A stretch of 64,000 nt of DNA from HLUCCA09 sp965277275 (GTDB lineage: Bacteria > Pseudomonadota > Alphaproteobacteria > Rhodobacterales > Rhodobacteraceae): positions 248,001 through 312,000 of the forward strand of contig CBDICG010000001.1 of NCBI GenBank assembly GCA_965277275.1. The letters are read 5' to 3'. This document shows, one piece after another, positions 41,808-51,032 of the stretch. A program made the position numbers and the translations under genes. The notes beneath the pieces are model-generated. The model was not told where the DNA came from, did not search any database, and worked only from the letters and a program-made list of their open reading frames with translations. Each line of letters starts with the position of its first letter. The first letter of the stretch is position 1.

Positions 41808-43017
41808 GGCCGCTATTGCCCCGCGCTTCTGCGGCTGCGGCGGCAACACCGGCGTCGAACTCCGCGATGAGGCTGTCCGGGTCTTCCAGCCCGACCGACA
41901 CCCGGAAGAAGCCTTGCGAGATGCCGATTGCCTGCCGCGCCTCTTCCGTCAGGCCACGATGTGACGAGGTGGGGGGGTGCGAGAGTGTGGTACCGACGTC
42001 TCCCAAAGTGGGGGCGAAAGGCAGATCCGGCATCGCGCGCACCAAGGCATTGGCCGCTGCCCGTCCGCCATCGACCTCGAAGCTCACCATGTTTCCCCCG
42101 CGCGGCCCAAGAAGGGCACTTGCGCGTTCCGCGTCGGGGTGGTCGGCGCGCGTGGGATAAAGGACGCGACGCACCCCCGGCATCTCTGCCAAGGCATCCG
42201 CGAGCGTCTGCGCCGTGGCTTCAGCGCGATCGTAGCGCAGTGCAAAGCTGTGCAGCCCCCGCTCGGCCAGCCAGCAATCGAACGGAGAAGGCGTCATGCC
42301 CCACGTGGCAACGGCCGTATCGATCCGCTCGCGCACATCGGGGTCGCGGGCTGCAACCCAACCGAGCGTCGCATCGGAATGCCCTGCGAGTAACTTGGTG
42401 ACAGAGTGCAGGACGACGTCCGCACCATGGTCAAACGCACGAAACCCCCGCGGCGTGGTGAACGTGTTGTCGATCACGAGGGCGATCCCGCGCTCTCGGC
42501 ACAGAGTGGCAATTCCCGCGACGTCGGCGACGCGGATGGTTGGATTGGCGACGACCTCGATCAGGACTGCGCGGGTTTCGGGCCGCAAGGCCGTTTCGAC
42601 CGCAGCAGCCTCCGTGGCATCTGCCAGGGAGGTGGCGATGCCAAAGCGCGGCAGGTCTTCCTGCATCAGCCGCAGCGACCGGCCGTAAAGCTGATCACCG
42701 CCCACGACATGGTCCCCCGCCTTGACGAGGCCAAGAAGTGCGGTGCTCACAGCCGCCATGCCGGAGCCTGTCATCACGCCGTCTTCGGCGCCCTCGAGCG
42801 CGTCAATCATCGACGCGGCGACGGCTGCATTCGGATGCCCCTCGCGCGCATACGTCCATCCGGCGAGCCTGCCTTCGTACTGCGCATCAAGCGTGTCCGG
42901 GCTCTCGGCCGCGTAGACGACACTGGGTTGCAACGGGCTGGCAACGGGCCGGCTGGCGCTTGTCGGCCAGGGTACCCGCCGTCCTGGCTGCTCATGCCAG
43001 TTCTTCCCTCGGCGCAT
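41797..43017 (-). CDS. metC: Trans-sulfuration PLP enzyme, cystathionine beta-lyase-like
   Basis: 406 aa Cys/Met metabolism enzyme. PLP Lys208 in LHSVTKLLAGHSD, DNTFTTPRGF just upstream, and the GSGMAAVSTAL phosphate loop at about 84-94. It cleaves or forms cystathionine-type thioethers in methionine synthesis; beta-lyase is the best guess, but gamma-synthase and O-acetylhomoserine sulfhydrylase share the fold. ATG 43017 follows AGAAGGA. The much longer open frame to 43548 is antisense to the carbonic anhydrase gene. Confidence 0.85.
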   Translation of the reverse strand: MRRGKNWHEQPGRRVPWPTSASRPVASPLQPSVVYAAESPDTLDAQYEGRLAGWTYAREGHPNAAVAASMIDALEGAEDGVMTGSGMAAVSTALLGLVKAGDHVVGGDQLYGRSLRLMQEDLPRFGIATSLADATEAAAVETALRPETRAVLIEVVANPTIRVADVAGIATLCRERGIALVIDNTFTTPRGFRAFDHGADVVLHSVTKLLAGHSDATLGWVAARDPDVRERIDTAVATWGMTPSPFDCWLAERGLHSFALRYDRAEATAQTLADALAEMPGVRRVLYPTRADHPDAERASALLGPRGGNMVSFEVDGGRAAANALVRAMPDLPFAPTLGDVGTTLSHPPTSSHRGLTEEARQAIGISQGFFRVSVGLEDPDSLIAEFDAGVAAAAAEARGNSGPNP

Positions 43018-43076
43018 CGGTAGATCCTTCTTCTGGGAGAGGCGCGCAGGGCCCGTCACGGGCCGCAGCGCGTGCC

Positions 43077-43598
43077 CTAGAGCTTCACGAGCCCCGCGCG
43101 GAACCGTGCCGCGTTTTTCTGGTAACCTTCCGCGCTTCGGAGCAGCCCGGCGATCTGTTCTTCGCTCAACTGGCGCACGACCTTGCCCGGGCTGCCCATC
43201 ACGAGCGATCCGTCCGGGATCTCCTTGCCCTCCGTGATCAAGGCGCAGGCGCCGATGAGGCAGTTCCGCCCGATCCGCGCGCCATTGAGAATGGTCGCGC
43301 CCATGCCGATCAGCGAATGGTCCCCGATCGTGCACCCGTGCAGCATGGCCTTGTGGCCGATCGTGCAGTTTTCTCCCACCGTCAGCGGATAGCCCATGTC
43401 CGTGTGGCAGATGGTGTTTTCCTGGATGTTCGATCCGGCGCCGATCTCTATGCGCTCGTTGTCGCCCCGCAGGACGGCGCCGAACCAGACGCTTGAACGG
43501 GGTGCCAGAACAATATCGCCAATAACGACGGCGGATGGGGCGACCCACGCGTCTGATGCGGCGTTCGGGGCGGTTCCGTCCAGGGAATAAAGGCTCAT
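43077..43598 (-). CDS. Gamma-carbonic anhydrase family protein
   Basis: 173 aa left-handed beta-helix with hexapeptide repeats. The zinc ligands are His65 (ICHTD), His82 and His87 (GHKAMLHGC). Arg44, Asp46 and Gln59 of the family are seen in VLRGDNERI and NIQEN. It overlaps gmk by four bases and is downstream of it. Activity as a carbonic anhydrase is not certain for this YrdA-like branch. Confidence 0.88.
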   Translation of the reverse strand: MSLYSLDGTAPNAASDAWVAPSAVVIGDIVLAPRSSVWFGAVLRGDNERIEIGAGSNIQENTICHTDMGYPLTVGENCTIGHKAMLHGCTIGDHSLIGMGATILNGARIGRNCLIGACALITEGKEIPDGSLVMGSPGKVVRQLSEEQIAGLLRSAEGYQKNAARFRAGLVKL

Positions 43599-44236
43599 GT
43601 CATCTCCTCGAATTCGGTTTGCAAGTGGCGCACGTGATCCCGAAGGCTGGGCTGTTGCGGGCGGCGCAGCCGCTCTGCGGAAACGATCGTGCGCAACCTC
43701 TCTTCGGTGGCGTCGAGATCGTCGTTGACGAGGACGTAGTCATAGCCATCCCAGTGGCTGATCTCGTCCCAACTCTTCTGCATGCGCTTGGAGATTACGT
43801 CGGCTCCATCCTGGCCGCGCGACACCAGCCTGCGTTTCAGCTCCGGGATCGACGGCGGCAAGATGAAGATCGACAAGGTGTGCCGCCCCAGTTCCGAGTT
43901 CCGGATCTGCTGTGCACCCTGCCAATCCACGTCAAACAACACGTCGCGCCCCGAATCGATGGCCTCCCGGACCGGTTCCGCCGGCGAGCCGTAGAAATTG
44001 CCGAAGACGAACGCGTGTTCGAGCATCTTGCCTTCAGCGACCATCTGCTTGAAGCGCGATTCCGAGAAAAAATGGTAGTGCTCACCGTCGTTCTCGCCCG
44101 GGCGCGGGGCGCGCGTGGTGGCCGAGACAGAGAATGTCAGCGTCGGATCCCACGCCATGAGCCGGCGCGCCAGTGTGGATTTGCCCGCGCCCGAGGGCGA
44201 CGACAGGATCATGAGTAGCCCGCGCCTGACCGACAT
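43595..44236 (-). CDS. gmk: Guanylate kinase
   Basis: Phosphorylates GMP to GDP. 213 aa. P-loop SSPSGAGKSTL, GMP-binding SATTRAPRPGENDGEHYHF and DVDWQGAQQIR. ATG 44236 follows GGGGAGG; the open frame to 44488 is not supported. The downstream gamma-carbonic anhydrase gene overlaps its stop. Confidence 0.95.
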   Translation of the reverse strand: MSVRRGLLMILSSPSGAGKSTLARRLMAWDPTLTFSVSATTRAPRPGENDGEHYHFFSESRFKQMVAEGKMLEHAFVFGNFYGSPAEPVREAIDSGRDVLFDVDWQGAQQIRNSELGRHTLSIFILPPSIPELKRRLVSRGQDGADVISKRMQKSWDEISHWDGYDYVLVNDDLDATEERLRTIVSAERLRRPQQPSLRDHVRHLQTEFEEMT

Positions 44237-44588
44237 TCGCTGCCTCCCCTTCATTCGTTCGTTGGACAGGTGGTGACCAAAGCCACTGGCCCGGTCAACC
44301 CCGTTCCGACCCGACCGCGTGTGCGGCGTTGCGCCCGGTTCGAGCGATCTGGGAACCGGCGGCAAGGTGTTAACGATGCGAACGCATTTTTCAGACAATC
44401 CCATCAAAACCTGACATATTAGGAATTGGGTAACCGATCGTCGGTGTGGGCTGAGCAGTCCCGGTCTCGAACCGCTTCCGCACAACATGTTGGGGCGTTG
44501 CGAGAGTAGCGGCGATCGTATGGGGGGAGTATCGCCGGGGTGTGTCGCGCAAGCGTGCCTCCCCGCGCATCAGGTAAGGGAGGCCGCG
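44237..44588. other. Divergent promoter region, no gene seen
   Basis: 352 bases between gmk (minus) and the PAS protein gene (plus). An AT-rich patch around 44385-44430 probably carries promoter elements. AAGGGAGG at 44576-44583 is the Shine-Dalgarno of the PAS gene. Confidence 0.5.
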
Positions 44589-45407
44589 ATGGCCGATCGT
44601 ATCAATGGACCCGACACCCCCGGCCCCAAGGTGAGCGGAGGCCGCGCACCGGGGGACGTGATTTCACTGCACACGATCGCTCAGGATGCCCGTTTTCCGG
44701 TGGTCACAAAGCTTGAGGCCTATTGGCAGGGGCTCCGGGGAACGCGTCTGCTTCCCGCGCGCGCGGAAGTGGATCCGCGCCATATCGAAGATACGCTCGA
44801 GTATGCCTTCATCGCGGAGCGGATCGCGCCTGGGATGGCGCGCTTTCGGCTCGCAGGCCTTCACCTGAACGACCTGATGGGCATGGAGGTGCGCGGCATG
44901 CCCGTGAGCGCCTTCTTCACGCCAGATGCGCGCAAACCCCTGAGCGAGGCGATGGAGCACGTGTTCGACGATCCGGCCATCGTGCGGATGGAGCTGAAGG
45001 CCGAGACAGGGATCGGGCGTCCAGCCATCGACGCCCGGCTGCTTCTGCTGCCGCTGAAGAGCGATTTTGGAGATGTCAGCCGCGCCCTCGGCTGCATGGT
45101 CACGATGGGCTCGGTCGGTCGCACACCTCGCAGGTTTTCCATCGCGAGCACCGAGGTCGATGCCATCGCCGGACCGGAGCACGCCGGCGACCGCCGGATC
45201 AGCGGCTGGTCCAAGGGCCTGCGCAACGCGCAGCCCGGCGCGCGCCCCCAGACAGAGACGAGGGTCCCCGAACCCGGATTGGCGGAGGCACCGGCACCCT
45301 TCGAGGGCAGCACCGCATCCCGGGATGAAGCGCGCGCCACGCCGACAGCATCGGGCGCGCGGCCTGATGGGCGCCCGAACCTCTACATCGTGCATAGCTC
45401 CGACTGA
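44589..45407 (+). CDS. PAS domain protein of the alphaproteobacterial PAS_5 type
   Basis: 272 aa, soluble, no output domain. The PAS_5-like region is about residues 35-180 (KLEAYWQGLRGTRLLPARAEVDPRHI, then RFRLAGLHLNDLMGMEVRGMP). The C-terminal 90 residues are Pro/Ala/Arg-rich and look disordered, ending NLYIVHSSD. ATG 44589 has an AAGGGAGG site. Members of this group occur widely in Rhodobacteraceae without a settled role. Confidence 0.8.
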   Translation: MADRINGPDTPGPKVSGGRAPGDVISLHTIAQDARFPVVTKLEAYWQGLRGTRLLPARAEVDPRHIEDTLEYAFIAERIAPGMARFRLAGLHLNDLMGMEVRGMPVSAFFTPDARKPLSEAMEHVFDDPAIVRMELKAETGIGRPAIDARLLLLPLKSDFGDVSRALGCMVTMGSVGRTPRRFSIASTEVDAIAGPEHAGDRRISGWSKGLRNAQPGARPQTETRVPEPGLAEAPAPFEGSTASRDEARATPTASGARPDGRPNLYIVHSSD

Positions 45408-45441
45408 CTTTCCGAAGGGCGAGCGCCGCTCCGGCCAACAG

Positions 45442-45464
45442 ACGCAGCATGCGCGGCGCTGCGT
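45442..45464. terminator. Possible bidirectional terminator
   Basis: ACGCAGC / GCTGCGT (7 bp) with a 9-base loop in the 62-base gap between convergent genes; an overlapping larger AGCGCCGC / GCGGCGCT pairing is also possible. No U-run. Confidence 0.3.
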
Positions 45465-45469
45465 TCCAA

Positions 45470-46183
45470 CTAGCGGACAGGCGCCCCTTGGGCGAAGCGC
45501 TCGCGCGGCGTGGATCCGGAGATTTCGAGGATAAGCTTGCGCTTGATCGCTTCGGCGAAGGACGCGCGTGTGTCTGCCGTGACGACAAACGCATGCTGCC
45601 CGCCGATGATATGGTCGGCATAGAGCGCTTCGAGCCCGCCTTGCGCCCGCCCGGGATCGCCGGGGCGCAGGATCGGGAGGGCGTTGATCGTTACGCCTGC
45701 ACCCAGCACCTGTTGGCGCGCGTCTTCGATCGGACGGCCGGAGTAGTTCCTGATACTGTCGCCGGAGAAATCGATGACGCGCCGCCAGCCGTCGATGTCG
45801 TTGGTCTCCATCAGCTCCAGACCCTTGAGAAGGGCTGAGCCGATGGCGTTTCGTCCGATGGCCCGGCGCGGCGGTTCCAGAATGCGCGCTGCAAACAGCT
45901 CCGCCTGCTCTGCGTTCGCGATCCGTGTCCAGTCCGCCACGACAACCTGGTTGGCTGCCCACTCCACATAGGTCACCGCTATGGAGCCATAGGCCGTGTT
46001 CGCAATCGCGGCGAGGACCTCGGGATCCATGATCGCCGTGGCATAGCCCTCGCGCTGGAGGAGGTATTCACGGCTGTCGATGGAGCCCGACGCGTCGGCC
46101 AGCAGAACCAGCTCGAGGTCCGTGTCCTGGGCCTGCGCCACGCCTGCCCAACACGCCAGTATCGCCGCTCGCCACCAGATCAT
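45470..46183 (-). CDS. DUF1194 VWA-like exported protein
   Basis: 237 aa. Signal peptide MIWWRAAILACWAGVAQAQ, then LVLLADASGSIDSREY with an intact MIDAS-like Asp-x-Ser-x-Ser, as in the DUF1194 family. IDFSGDSIRNYSG is a second conserved block. ATG 46183 is preceded at five bases by GGAGG; the GTG six bases earlier overlaps that site and is rejected. Function unknown; the fold suggests metal-dependent protein binding in the periplasm. Confidence 0.87.
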   Translation of the reverse strand: MIWWRAAILACWAGVAQAQDTDLELVLLADASGSIDSREYLLQREGYATAIMDPEVLAAIANTAYGSIAVTYVEWAANQVVVADWTRIANAEQAELFAARILEPPRRAIGRNAIGSALLKGLELMETNDIDGWRRVIDFSGDSIRNYSGRPIEDARQQVLGAGVTINALPILRPGDPGRAQGGLEALYADHIIGGQHAFVVTADTRASFAEAIKRKLILEISGSTPRERFAQGAPVR

Positions 46184-46307
46184 GCCCACCTCCGTATTTC
46201 GGGCGAGCGTAGGATGCTACGCGGCTCTCTCCAAGAACCGAATCGGCGATGCGTTGTGCCACCGACATTATGCGCCGGGCAGAAGGCGCGCTCTTGCTTC
46301 GGAACCC

Positions 46308-46343
46308 GCAAACGAAAACGGGCGGAGCCCTGCCCCGCCCGTT
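46308..46343 (-). terminator. Rho-independent terminator of the DAHP synthase gene
   Basis: On the minus strand AACGGGCGG / CCGCCCGTT (9 bp, 9-base loop) followed by TTTCGTTT, beginning 23 bases after the stop codon. Confidence 0.75.
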
Positions 46344-46365
46344 CTGCATGCATGCTGCTTAAAGC

Positions 46366-47754
46366 CTACCCGGTTGCGCGCGCGCGGTCGCGCCGGTTCG
46401 AAAGCTCCTCGGCGACGAGGAAGGCCAGCTCAAGCGATTGCGTGGCGTTCAGACGCGGATCGCAGGCCGTGTGGTAGCGGTCGCTCAGATCCTCGTCGGA
46501 CACGGCCTGAAGCCCGCCGGTGCACTCGGTCACGTCCTGACCGGTCATCTCGAAATGCACACCGCCCGGCGTCGTGCCCGCATCCCGGTGAGCGGCGAAG
46601 AACTCGCGCACTTCGCCGAGTACCCGATCGAAGGGGCGCGTCTTGTAGCCGGAGGCGGACTTGATGGTGTTGCCGTGCATCGGATCGCAGACCCAGACAA
46701 CATTCGCGCGTTCGCTCTTCACCGTTTCAATCAAGCGGGGAAGATGCTCGGCGACCTTGCCCGCGCCGAAGCGCGAGATCAGGGTCAGGCGCCCTTCGTC
46801 GTTCTCCGGGTTCAGCGTTGCCATGAGCTGCTTGAGATCGTCCGACGTCATCGAAGGGCCGCACTTCAGGCCAATCGGGTTCGAAACGCCGCGGCAGAAC
46901 TCGACATGCGCCCCGTCAGGCTGGCGCGTCCGATCCCCGATCCAGATCATGTGGCCGGAGCCGGCGATGGTGTGGCCGGTGGTCGAGTCGACGCGCGTAA
47001 GCGCTTCTTCGTACTCCAGAAGGAGCGCCTCGTGCGAGGTGTAGAAATCCACTGTTGCGAGGTTCTCGACCTGCTCGGCACTGATCCCGGCCGCCGACAT
47101 GAAGTCGAGCGCATCGGCGATGCGGCCGGACACTTCGCGGTAGGCCTGCGCCTTGTCTTCCGCGGCAAACCCGGTCGTCCAGGAATGGACCCGGTGGATG
47201 TCGGCAAAGCCTCCCGTGGAAAAGGCGCGCAGCAGGTTCAGCGAGGCGGCGGCCTGCGTGTAGGCCTCCAGCATCTTGTCCGGGCGAGGGATCCGCGCTT
47301 CGGGGGTGAATGGCAGGTCGTTGATGATGTCGCCCCGGTAGGACGGCAGCTCGACGCCATCGATGGTTTCCGTGGGAGCAGACCGCGGCTTCGCGAATTG
47401 CCCTGCCATGCGGCCGACCTTCACCACGGGGACCTTCGCGCCGTAGGTCAGCACAACCGCCATTTGCAGCATCACCTTGAAGGTGTCCCGGATCGTGTCG
47501 GCCGAGAACTCCGCAAAGCTCTCCGCGCAGTCTCCACCCTGAAGTAGAAACGCCTCACCGCGTCCGGCCTTGGCGAGCTCTCCGCGCAGGCGGCGGGCTT
47601 CGCCGGCAAAGACCAGCGGCGGGTACTTCGACAGTTGCGCCTCGACAGCGTTCAGCGCGTTTGCATCCGGATAGTCCGGCATCTGCACACGCGGTTTGGC
47701 CCGCCAGGCGGATTTGGTCCAGGTCGAAGGAGTGGCGTGCGCTGCGGCAGACAT
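46366..47754 (-). CDS. 3-deoxy-7-phosphoheptulonate synthase, class II
   Basis: First step of the shikimate pathway: condenses phosphoenolpyruvate and erythrose-4-phosphate. 462 aa, the plant-like class II family. Seen: FLLQGGDCAESF, RMAGQFAKPRS, GHTIAGSGHMIWIGDRTRQ, NPIGLKCGPS and WVCDPMHGNT, which together form the metal and substrate sites. ATG 47754 follows CAGGAG. Monocistronic, with its own terminator. Confidence 0.95.
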   Translation of the reverse strand: MSAAAHATPSTWTKSAWRAKPRVQMPDYPDANALNAVEAQLSKYPPLVFAGEARRLRGELAKAGRGEAFLLQGGDCAESFAEFSADTIRDTFKVMLQMAVVLTYGAKVPVVKVGRMAGQFAKPRSAPTETIDGVELPSYRGDIINDLPFTPEARIPRPDKMLEAYTQAAASLNLLRAFSTGGFADIHRVHSWTTGFAAEDKAQAYREVSGRIADALDFMSAAGISAEQVENLATVDFYTSHEALLLEYEEALTRVDSTTGHTIAGSGHMIWIGDRTRQPDGAHVEFCRGVSNPIGLKCGPSMTSDDLKQLMATLNPENDEGRLTLISRFGAGKVAEHLPRLIETVKSERANVVWVCDPMHGNTIKSASGYKTRPFDRVLGEVREFFAAHRDAGTTPGGVHFEMTGQDVTECTGGLQAVSDEDLSDRYHTACDPRLNATQSLELAFLVAEELSNRRDRARATG

Positions 47755-48036
47755 GGGGCGCTCCTGTTTACGTTGTTACCGTTAGCGGAGCGCTCTATAG
47801 CCCCTTCCGCCAAGGGCCGCCACGGCAAAACGACGCGGCACGCAGCGAAGCGCGCGCCCACCCCGAACAAGCCCGCGCAAGGACGGCTCAAACAGGGTTT
47901 GGCGATAGCCCGTCCCCGCTAATTGCGCGCATCGGATCCTGCACGCGCGGTCAACCCTTCAGCAGATTGTCAGAATGGCTCTTGCGGAGCGCGCACGAAT
48001 TTGGCCCTTTGGGGCGACACGAGTAGGCGCGGAGCC

Positions 48037-49086
48037 ATGGCACATCCCTCCTTCCAATCCGTGGACCCCTCCGAAGGGTCAGCTGGCGCCCCCCAGGCCG
48101 CGCGCAAGCCGCGTGAGTTTGTCTTTGTGTTGCTCGACCAGTTCACGATGCTCTGCTTCGCCTGCGCGATCGAACCGCTCCGCATCGCCAATCGCATGGC
48201 AGGTCGTGACCTCTACAGATGGCGTATTCTCGGAGAAGGCGGAGTGCCTGTCCGCTGTTCGAATGGCGTCGCATTCGGGGTCGACGGGGATTTTGTCGAA
48301 GTCGGTCGCGATGACACGGTGATGCTGTGCGGCGGGATCGACATCCAATCCGCCACCTCCAAGCGGCTGATCAACTGGCTGCGCAGGGAAGCCCGCCGGG
48401 GAATCACCGTCGGAGGGCTCTGCACCGCAGGGTATTCGCTGGCGCGCGCAGGCCTGATGGATGGCAAGCGCGCCACCATCCATTGGGAGAACCAGGACAG
48501 TTTTTCCGAGGAGTTTCCGGAGGTGACGCTCACCAAGTCGGTCTTCGTGATCGACGGCAACCGGATTTCCACTGCAGGCGGAACGGCCTCGATCGACCTG
48601 ATGCTCAAGCTCATCGCCCGGGATCACGGAGAGGAACTGGCGGGATTGGTGGCCGATCAGCTGATCTACTCGTCGATCCGGACAGATCAGGACACGCAGC
48701 GGCTGTCCATCCCGTCGCGGATCGGTGTGCGCCATCCCAAGTTGGGCCAGGTGATCCAGGTGATGGAGCAGAATATCGAGGAGCCGATTTCACCGGCGCT
48801 TCTTGCGCGTGATGTAGGCTTGTCGACCCGTCAGCTGGAACGGCTGTTTCGCCGGTATCTCAATCGTTCGCCCAAGCGCTACTACATGGAGCTGCGCCTC
48901 CAGAAGGCGCGCAACCTGCTCTTGCAGACGGACATGTCGGTGATCAACGTGGCGCTTGCTTGCGGCTTCACTTCGCCCTCACACTTTTCGAAGTGCTACC
49001 GCGCGCGATACGAGACGACGCCCTACCGCGAGCGCGGGGCCAGCGCGGCCAATTCAACGGCGCGGGCGACTACCACCAATCCTTGA
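48037..49086 (+). CDS. GlxA-family transcriptional regulator (DJ-1/PfpI plus AraC)
   Basis: 349 aa. N-terminal class I glutamine amidotransferase-like domain (about 20-190; FVFVLLDQFTMLCFACAIEP, GGLCTAGYSLARAG with Cys in the nucleophile position) and C-terminal AraC HTH pair (ARDVGLSTRQLERLFRRYL, VALACGFTSPSHFSKCYRA). Same layout as GbdR-type regulators of betaine and carnitine use. ATG 48037 is the first start that fits. The 282-base gap upstream shows no gene. Target genes unknown; the dimethylglycine-dehydrogenase-like gene at 16646 is a candidate only. Confidence 0.88.
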   Translation: MAHPSFQSVDPSEGSAGAPQAARKPREFVFVLLDQFTMLCFACAIEPLRIANRMAGRDLYRWRILGEGGVPVRCSNGVAFGVDGDFVEVGRDDTVMLCGGIDIQSATSKRLINWLRREARRGITVGGLCTAGYSLARAGLMDGKRATIHWENQDSFSEEFPEVTLTKSVFVIDGNRISTAGGTASIDLMLKLIARDHGEELAGLVADQLIYSSIRTDQDTQRLSIPSRIGVRHPKLGQVIQVMEQNIEEPISPALLARDVGLSTRQLERLFRRYLNRSPKRYYMELRLQKARNLLLQTDMSVINVALACGFTSPSHFSKCYRARYETTPYRERGASAANSTARATTTNP

Positions 49087-49498
49087 TCTGGCGCACATCG
49101 CCGGAGATCTGGAAATCGAGGATGCGCACTCCGTCCTCGCGCAAGTGGCTCAGGAGATAGACGTAAGCGTATGTATCTTTTGACCAATACGCGATGACTT
49201 CGCGCGTGACGTTTTCTGCGAGGCTTTCGAGAACAAGGTGATCCGACGAGTCAAACGGCGCCAGCGTCCGCTTGTAGCGATCCTCGAGCACGCGCACACG
49301 GCCCAGTGACATCAGGGCCGGCGGAGAGAAGCGGCTGACGAGCGCGACGAAATCGCGGTCGTTCATCAGGCGATCCAACTCTGCGCGCATATCAGCCGCG
49401 CTGTCGAAGACAGGCAGCCCGGCACTGTCTTGTGCTGGCACGGCCGGGGCAAGCGCAACGGCGATCAGCAGGGTCAGAGAAGCGGCGAGGCGGCGCAT
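49070..49498 (-). CDS. Small exported protein, unknown function
   Basis: 142 aa. Signal peptide MRRLAASLTLLIAVALAPAV with cleavage near PAQ. The mature protein (DMRAELDRLMNDRDFVALVS, VLEDRYKRTLAPFDSSDH) has no family I recognise. ATG 49498 gives the signal peptide at the N-terminus; the frame extends to 49558. Its 3' end overlaps that of the GlxA-type gene by 17 bases (convergent). Confidence 0.75.
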   Translation of the reverse strand: MRRLAASLTLLIAVALAPAVPAQDSAGLPVFDSAADMRAELDRLMNDRDFVALVSRFSPPALMSLGRVRVLEDRYKRTLAPFDSSDHLVLESLAENVTREVIAYWSKDTYAYVYLLSHLREDGVRILDFQISGDVRQIKDWW

Positions 49499-49579
49499 TG
49501 TCGGGCTCCGGATGTGGTTTTCCGCATCAGGCCACGTCGCGCGGTGCGCTTCAACCACTATGCTCCGACGTGTGGGACT

Positions 49580-50698
49580 TTAGCCGCCGGGCGCGACCGT
49601 CATGCGATAGAGCGTGCCGTTGCCTTCGGACAGGAACCAGACCGCCCCGTCCGGTCCGACCCGCACATCGCGGATGCGCGCTGTTTCGGGTGTCGAGATC
49701 CGTTCGACCTCGCGCACATTCGAGCCCTGGACATCGAGCCGCGAGATCAGGTCCGAGTTCAGGGAACCGACGAGGATGTCGCCGTCCCACTCGGCGAACA
49801 TGCTGTCTGCGACGAAGGTCATGCCGGACGGCGCGATCGACGGGTCCCAGTAGTGCCTGGGCTGCGCAAGGCCGGGGCCCTCGGTGCCTTCGCCAATGCG
49901 GAAGCCAGAATAGTGCCGGCCGTAAGAGATCGTGGGCCACCCGTAATTGGTCCCGGCCTCGATCAGGTTCACTTCGTCACCACCGCGCGCACCGTGCTCG
50001 ACCGTCCAAAGCCGCCCGCGCGAATCAAGCGCCGCGCCTTGCGGGTTGCGGTGTCCGTAGGTGAAGATTTCGGGCTGCGCGCTGCCCTGGCCGACAAACG
50101 GGTTGGATGACAGCGCCTGTCCATTCCGTGTCAGGCGGAGAACGGAGCCGTTTTCGTTGCTCAGATCCTGCGCGGAAGGGCGATCCCCGCGATCGCCGGT
50201 CGTCAGGTAGAGCACGCCATCTCGCCCCTCGACGATCCGCGAGCCGAAATGGCGGCCGCCAGAGGAGCCGGGCTCCATCTCCCACAGCGTCTCGACATTT
50301 TCGAGGCGCCCAGCATCCGAAGACAGCTGGCCACGGGCGAGCGCCGTGCCGGCACCACGCCCCTGTGCCCTGGAATACGTCAGGTAAATCTCACGCGTTT
50401 GGCTGAAATCGCGCGGCACGAGCACATCGAGCAGGCCACCCTGCCCCTGAGCCGCGACATCCGGCAGGCCCGCCACGCTCTGCTGGGATCCGTTGGGTCC
50501 GATGTGCAATAGCGCGCCGTCGCGCTCGGTGATCAGGATTTCCCCGCCCGGGAGGAACCCGAGCGCCCAGGGCACGTCGAGCCCGGTGACGATCGGTTCG
50601 ATTAGGACCGATCCGGCCTCTGTCGATCGGGTTTCGGCGGAATGGACCGGCGCGGCGAGCGCGAGGGCCATCGCCAGGGCAAGCGTCGTGGAGCGCAT
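49580..50698 (-). CDS. PQQ-dependent soluble aldose sugar dehydrogenase
   Basis: 372 aa exported six-bladed propeller enzyme oxidising aldoses in the periplasm. Signal peptide RSTTLALAMALALAAPVHSA. Catalytic His in GGRHFGSRI, and the NENGSVLRL, YGHRNPQG and EHGARGGDEVN blocks of the GdhB/YliI family follow. No PQQ biosynthesis gene is nearby. Monocistronic. Confidence 0.88.
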   Translation of the reverse strand: MRSTTLALAMALALAAPVHSAETRSTEAGSVLIEPIVTGLDVPWALGFLPGGEILITERDGALLHIGPNGSQQSVAGLPDVAAQGQGGLLDVLVPRDFSQTREIYLTYSRAQGRGAGTALARGQLSSDAGRLENVETLWEMEPGSSGGRHFGSRIVEGRDGVLYLTTGDRGDRPSAQDLSNENGSVLRLTRNGQALSSNPFVGQGSAQPEIFTYGHRNPQGAALDSRGRLWTVEHGARGGDEVNLIEAGTNYGWPTISYGRHYSGFRIGEGTEGPGLAQPRHYWDPSIAPSGMTFVADSMFAEWDGDILVGSLNSDLISRLDVQGSNVREVERISTPETARIRDVRVGPDGAVWFLSEGNGTLYRMTVAPGG

Positions 50699-50792
50699 GG
50701 GAACCTCAGTGATGCGAGCGGCGTCCCCTCAGAGATATGGGGATTGCCGCCGGATCAAGGGGTGCCACAGGCGCTTCACGACGGTGTCAGCG

Positions 50793-50921
50793 TCAATCCG
50801 CAGAATTGGAGCGCGACGGATGGAAGATGCGGCGCGTCAGATCGCCGAGCGCGGCGGCCCGTGCCTTGTGGGCTGCGTTGAAGGCTGCGCGGTGGCGGGC
50901 GGAGGGCGATGTCTCGATCAT
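50793..50921 (-). CDS. 42-aa basic protein divergent from the LysR gene
   Basis: MIETSPSARHRAAFNAAHKA and a basic, Arg-rich remainder; no named family. AAAGGA eight bases upstream is a good Shine-Dalgarno. Starts 111 bases from the LysR ATG on the opposite strand. Similar tiny basic proteins next to LysR genes occur in this bacterial group, but I cannot name one with certainty. Confidence 0.5.
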   Translation of the reverse strand: MIETSPSARHRAAFNAAHKARAAALGDLTRRIFHPSRSNSAD

Positions 50922-51005
50922 GACGGGGTCCTTTCGGATAAAGTGTGTTTGATGAAGTCGTATATGGGCCGTTTGCAGACTATCCACAAACGAGACTTTT
51001 AATCC

Positions 51006-51032
51006 CTTCAGACAAGATATACTTATCTGAAG
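51006..51032. promoter_or_regulatory. 27-bp near-perfect palindrome abutting the LysR start
   Basis: Arms CTTCAGA (51006-51012) and TCTGAAG (51026-51032), with inner AAG-ATATA-CTT also symmetric; only one base pair breaks symmetry. It ends at the base before ATG 51033 and contains TATACT (51018-51023), a good -10 box that would give a transcript starting almost at the ATG. Confidence 0.65.

Noticed and set aside
43018..43548. N-terminal extension of metC to 583 codons
   Set aside because: The extra part is antisense to the gamma-carbonic anhydrase gene and the family start is at 43017 with a Shine-Dalgarno.
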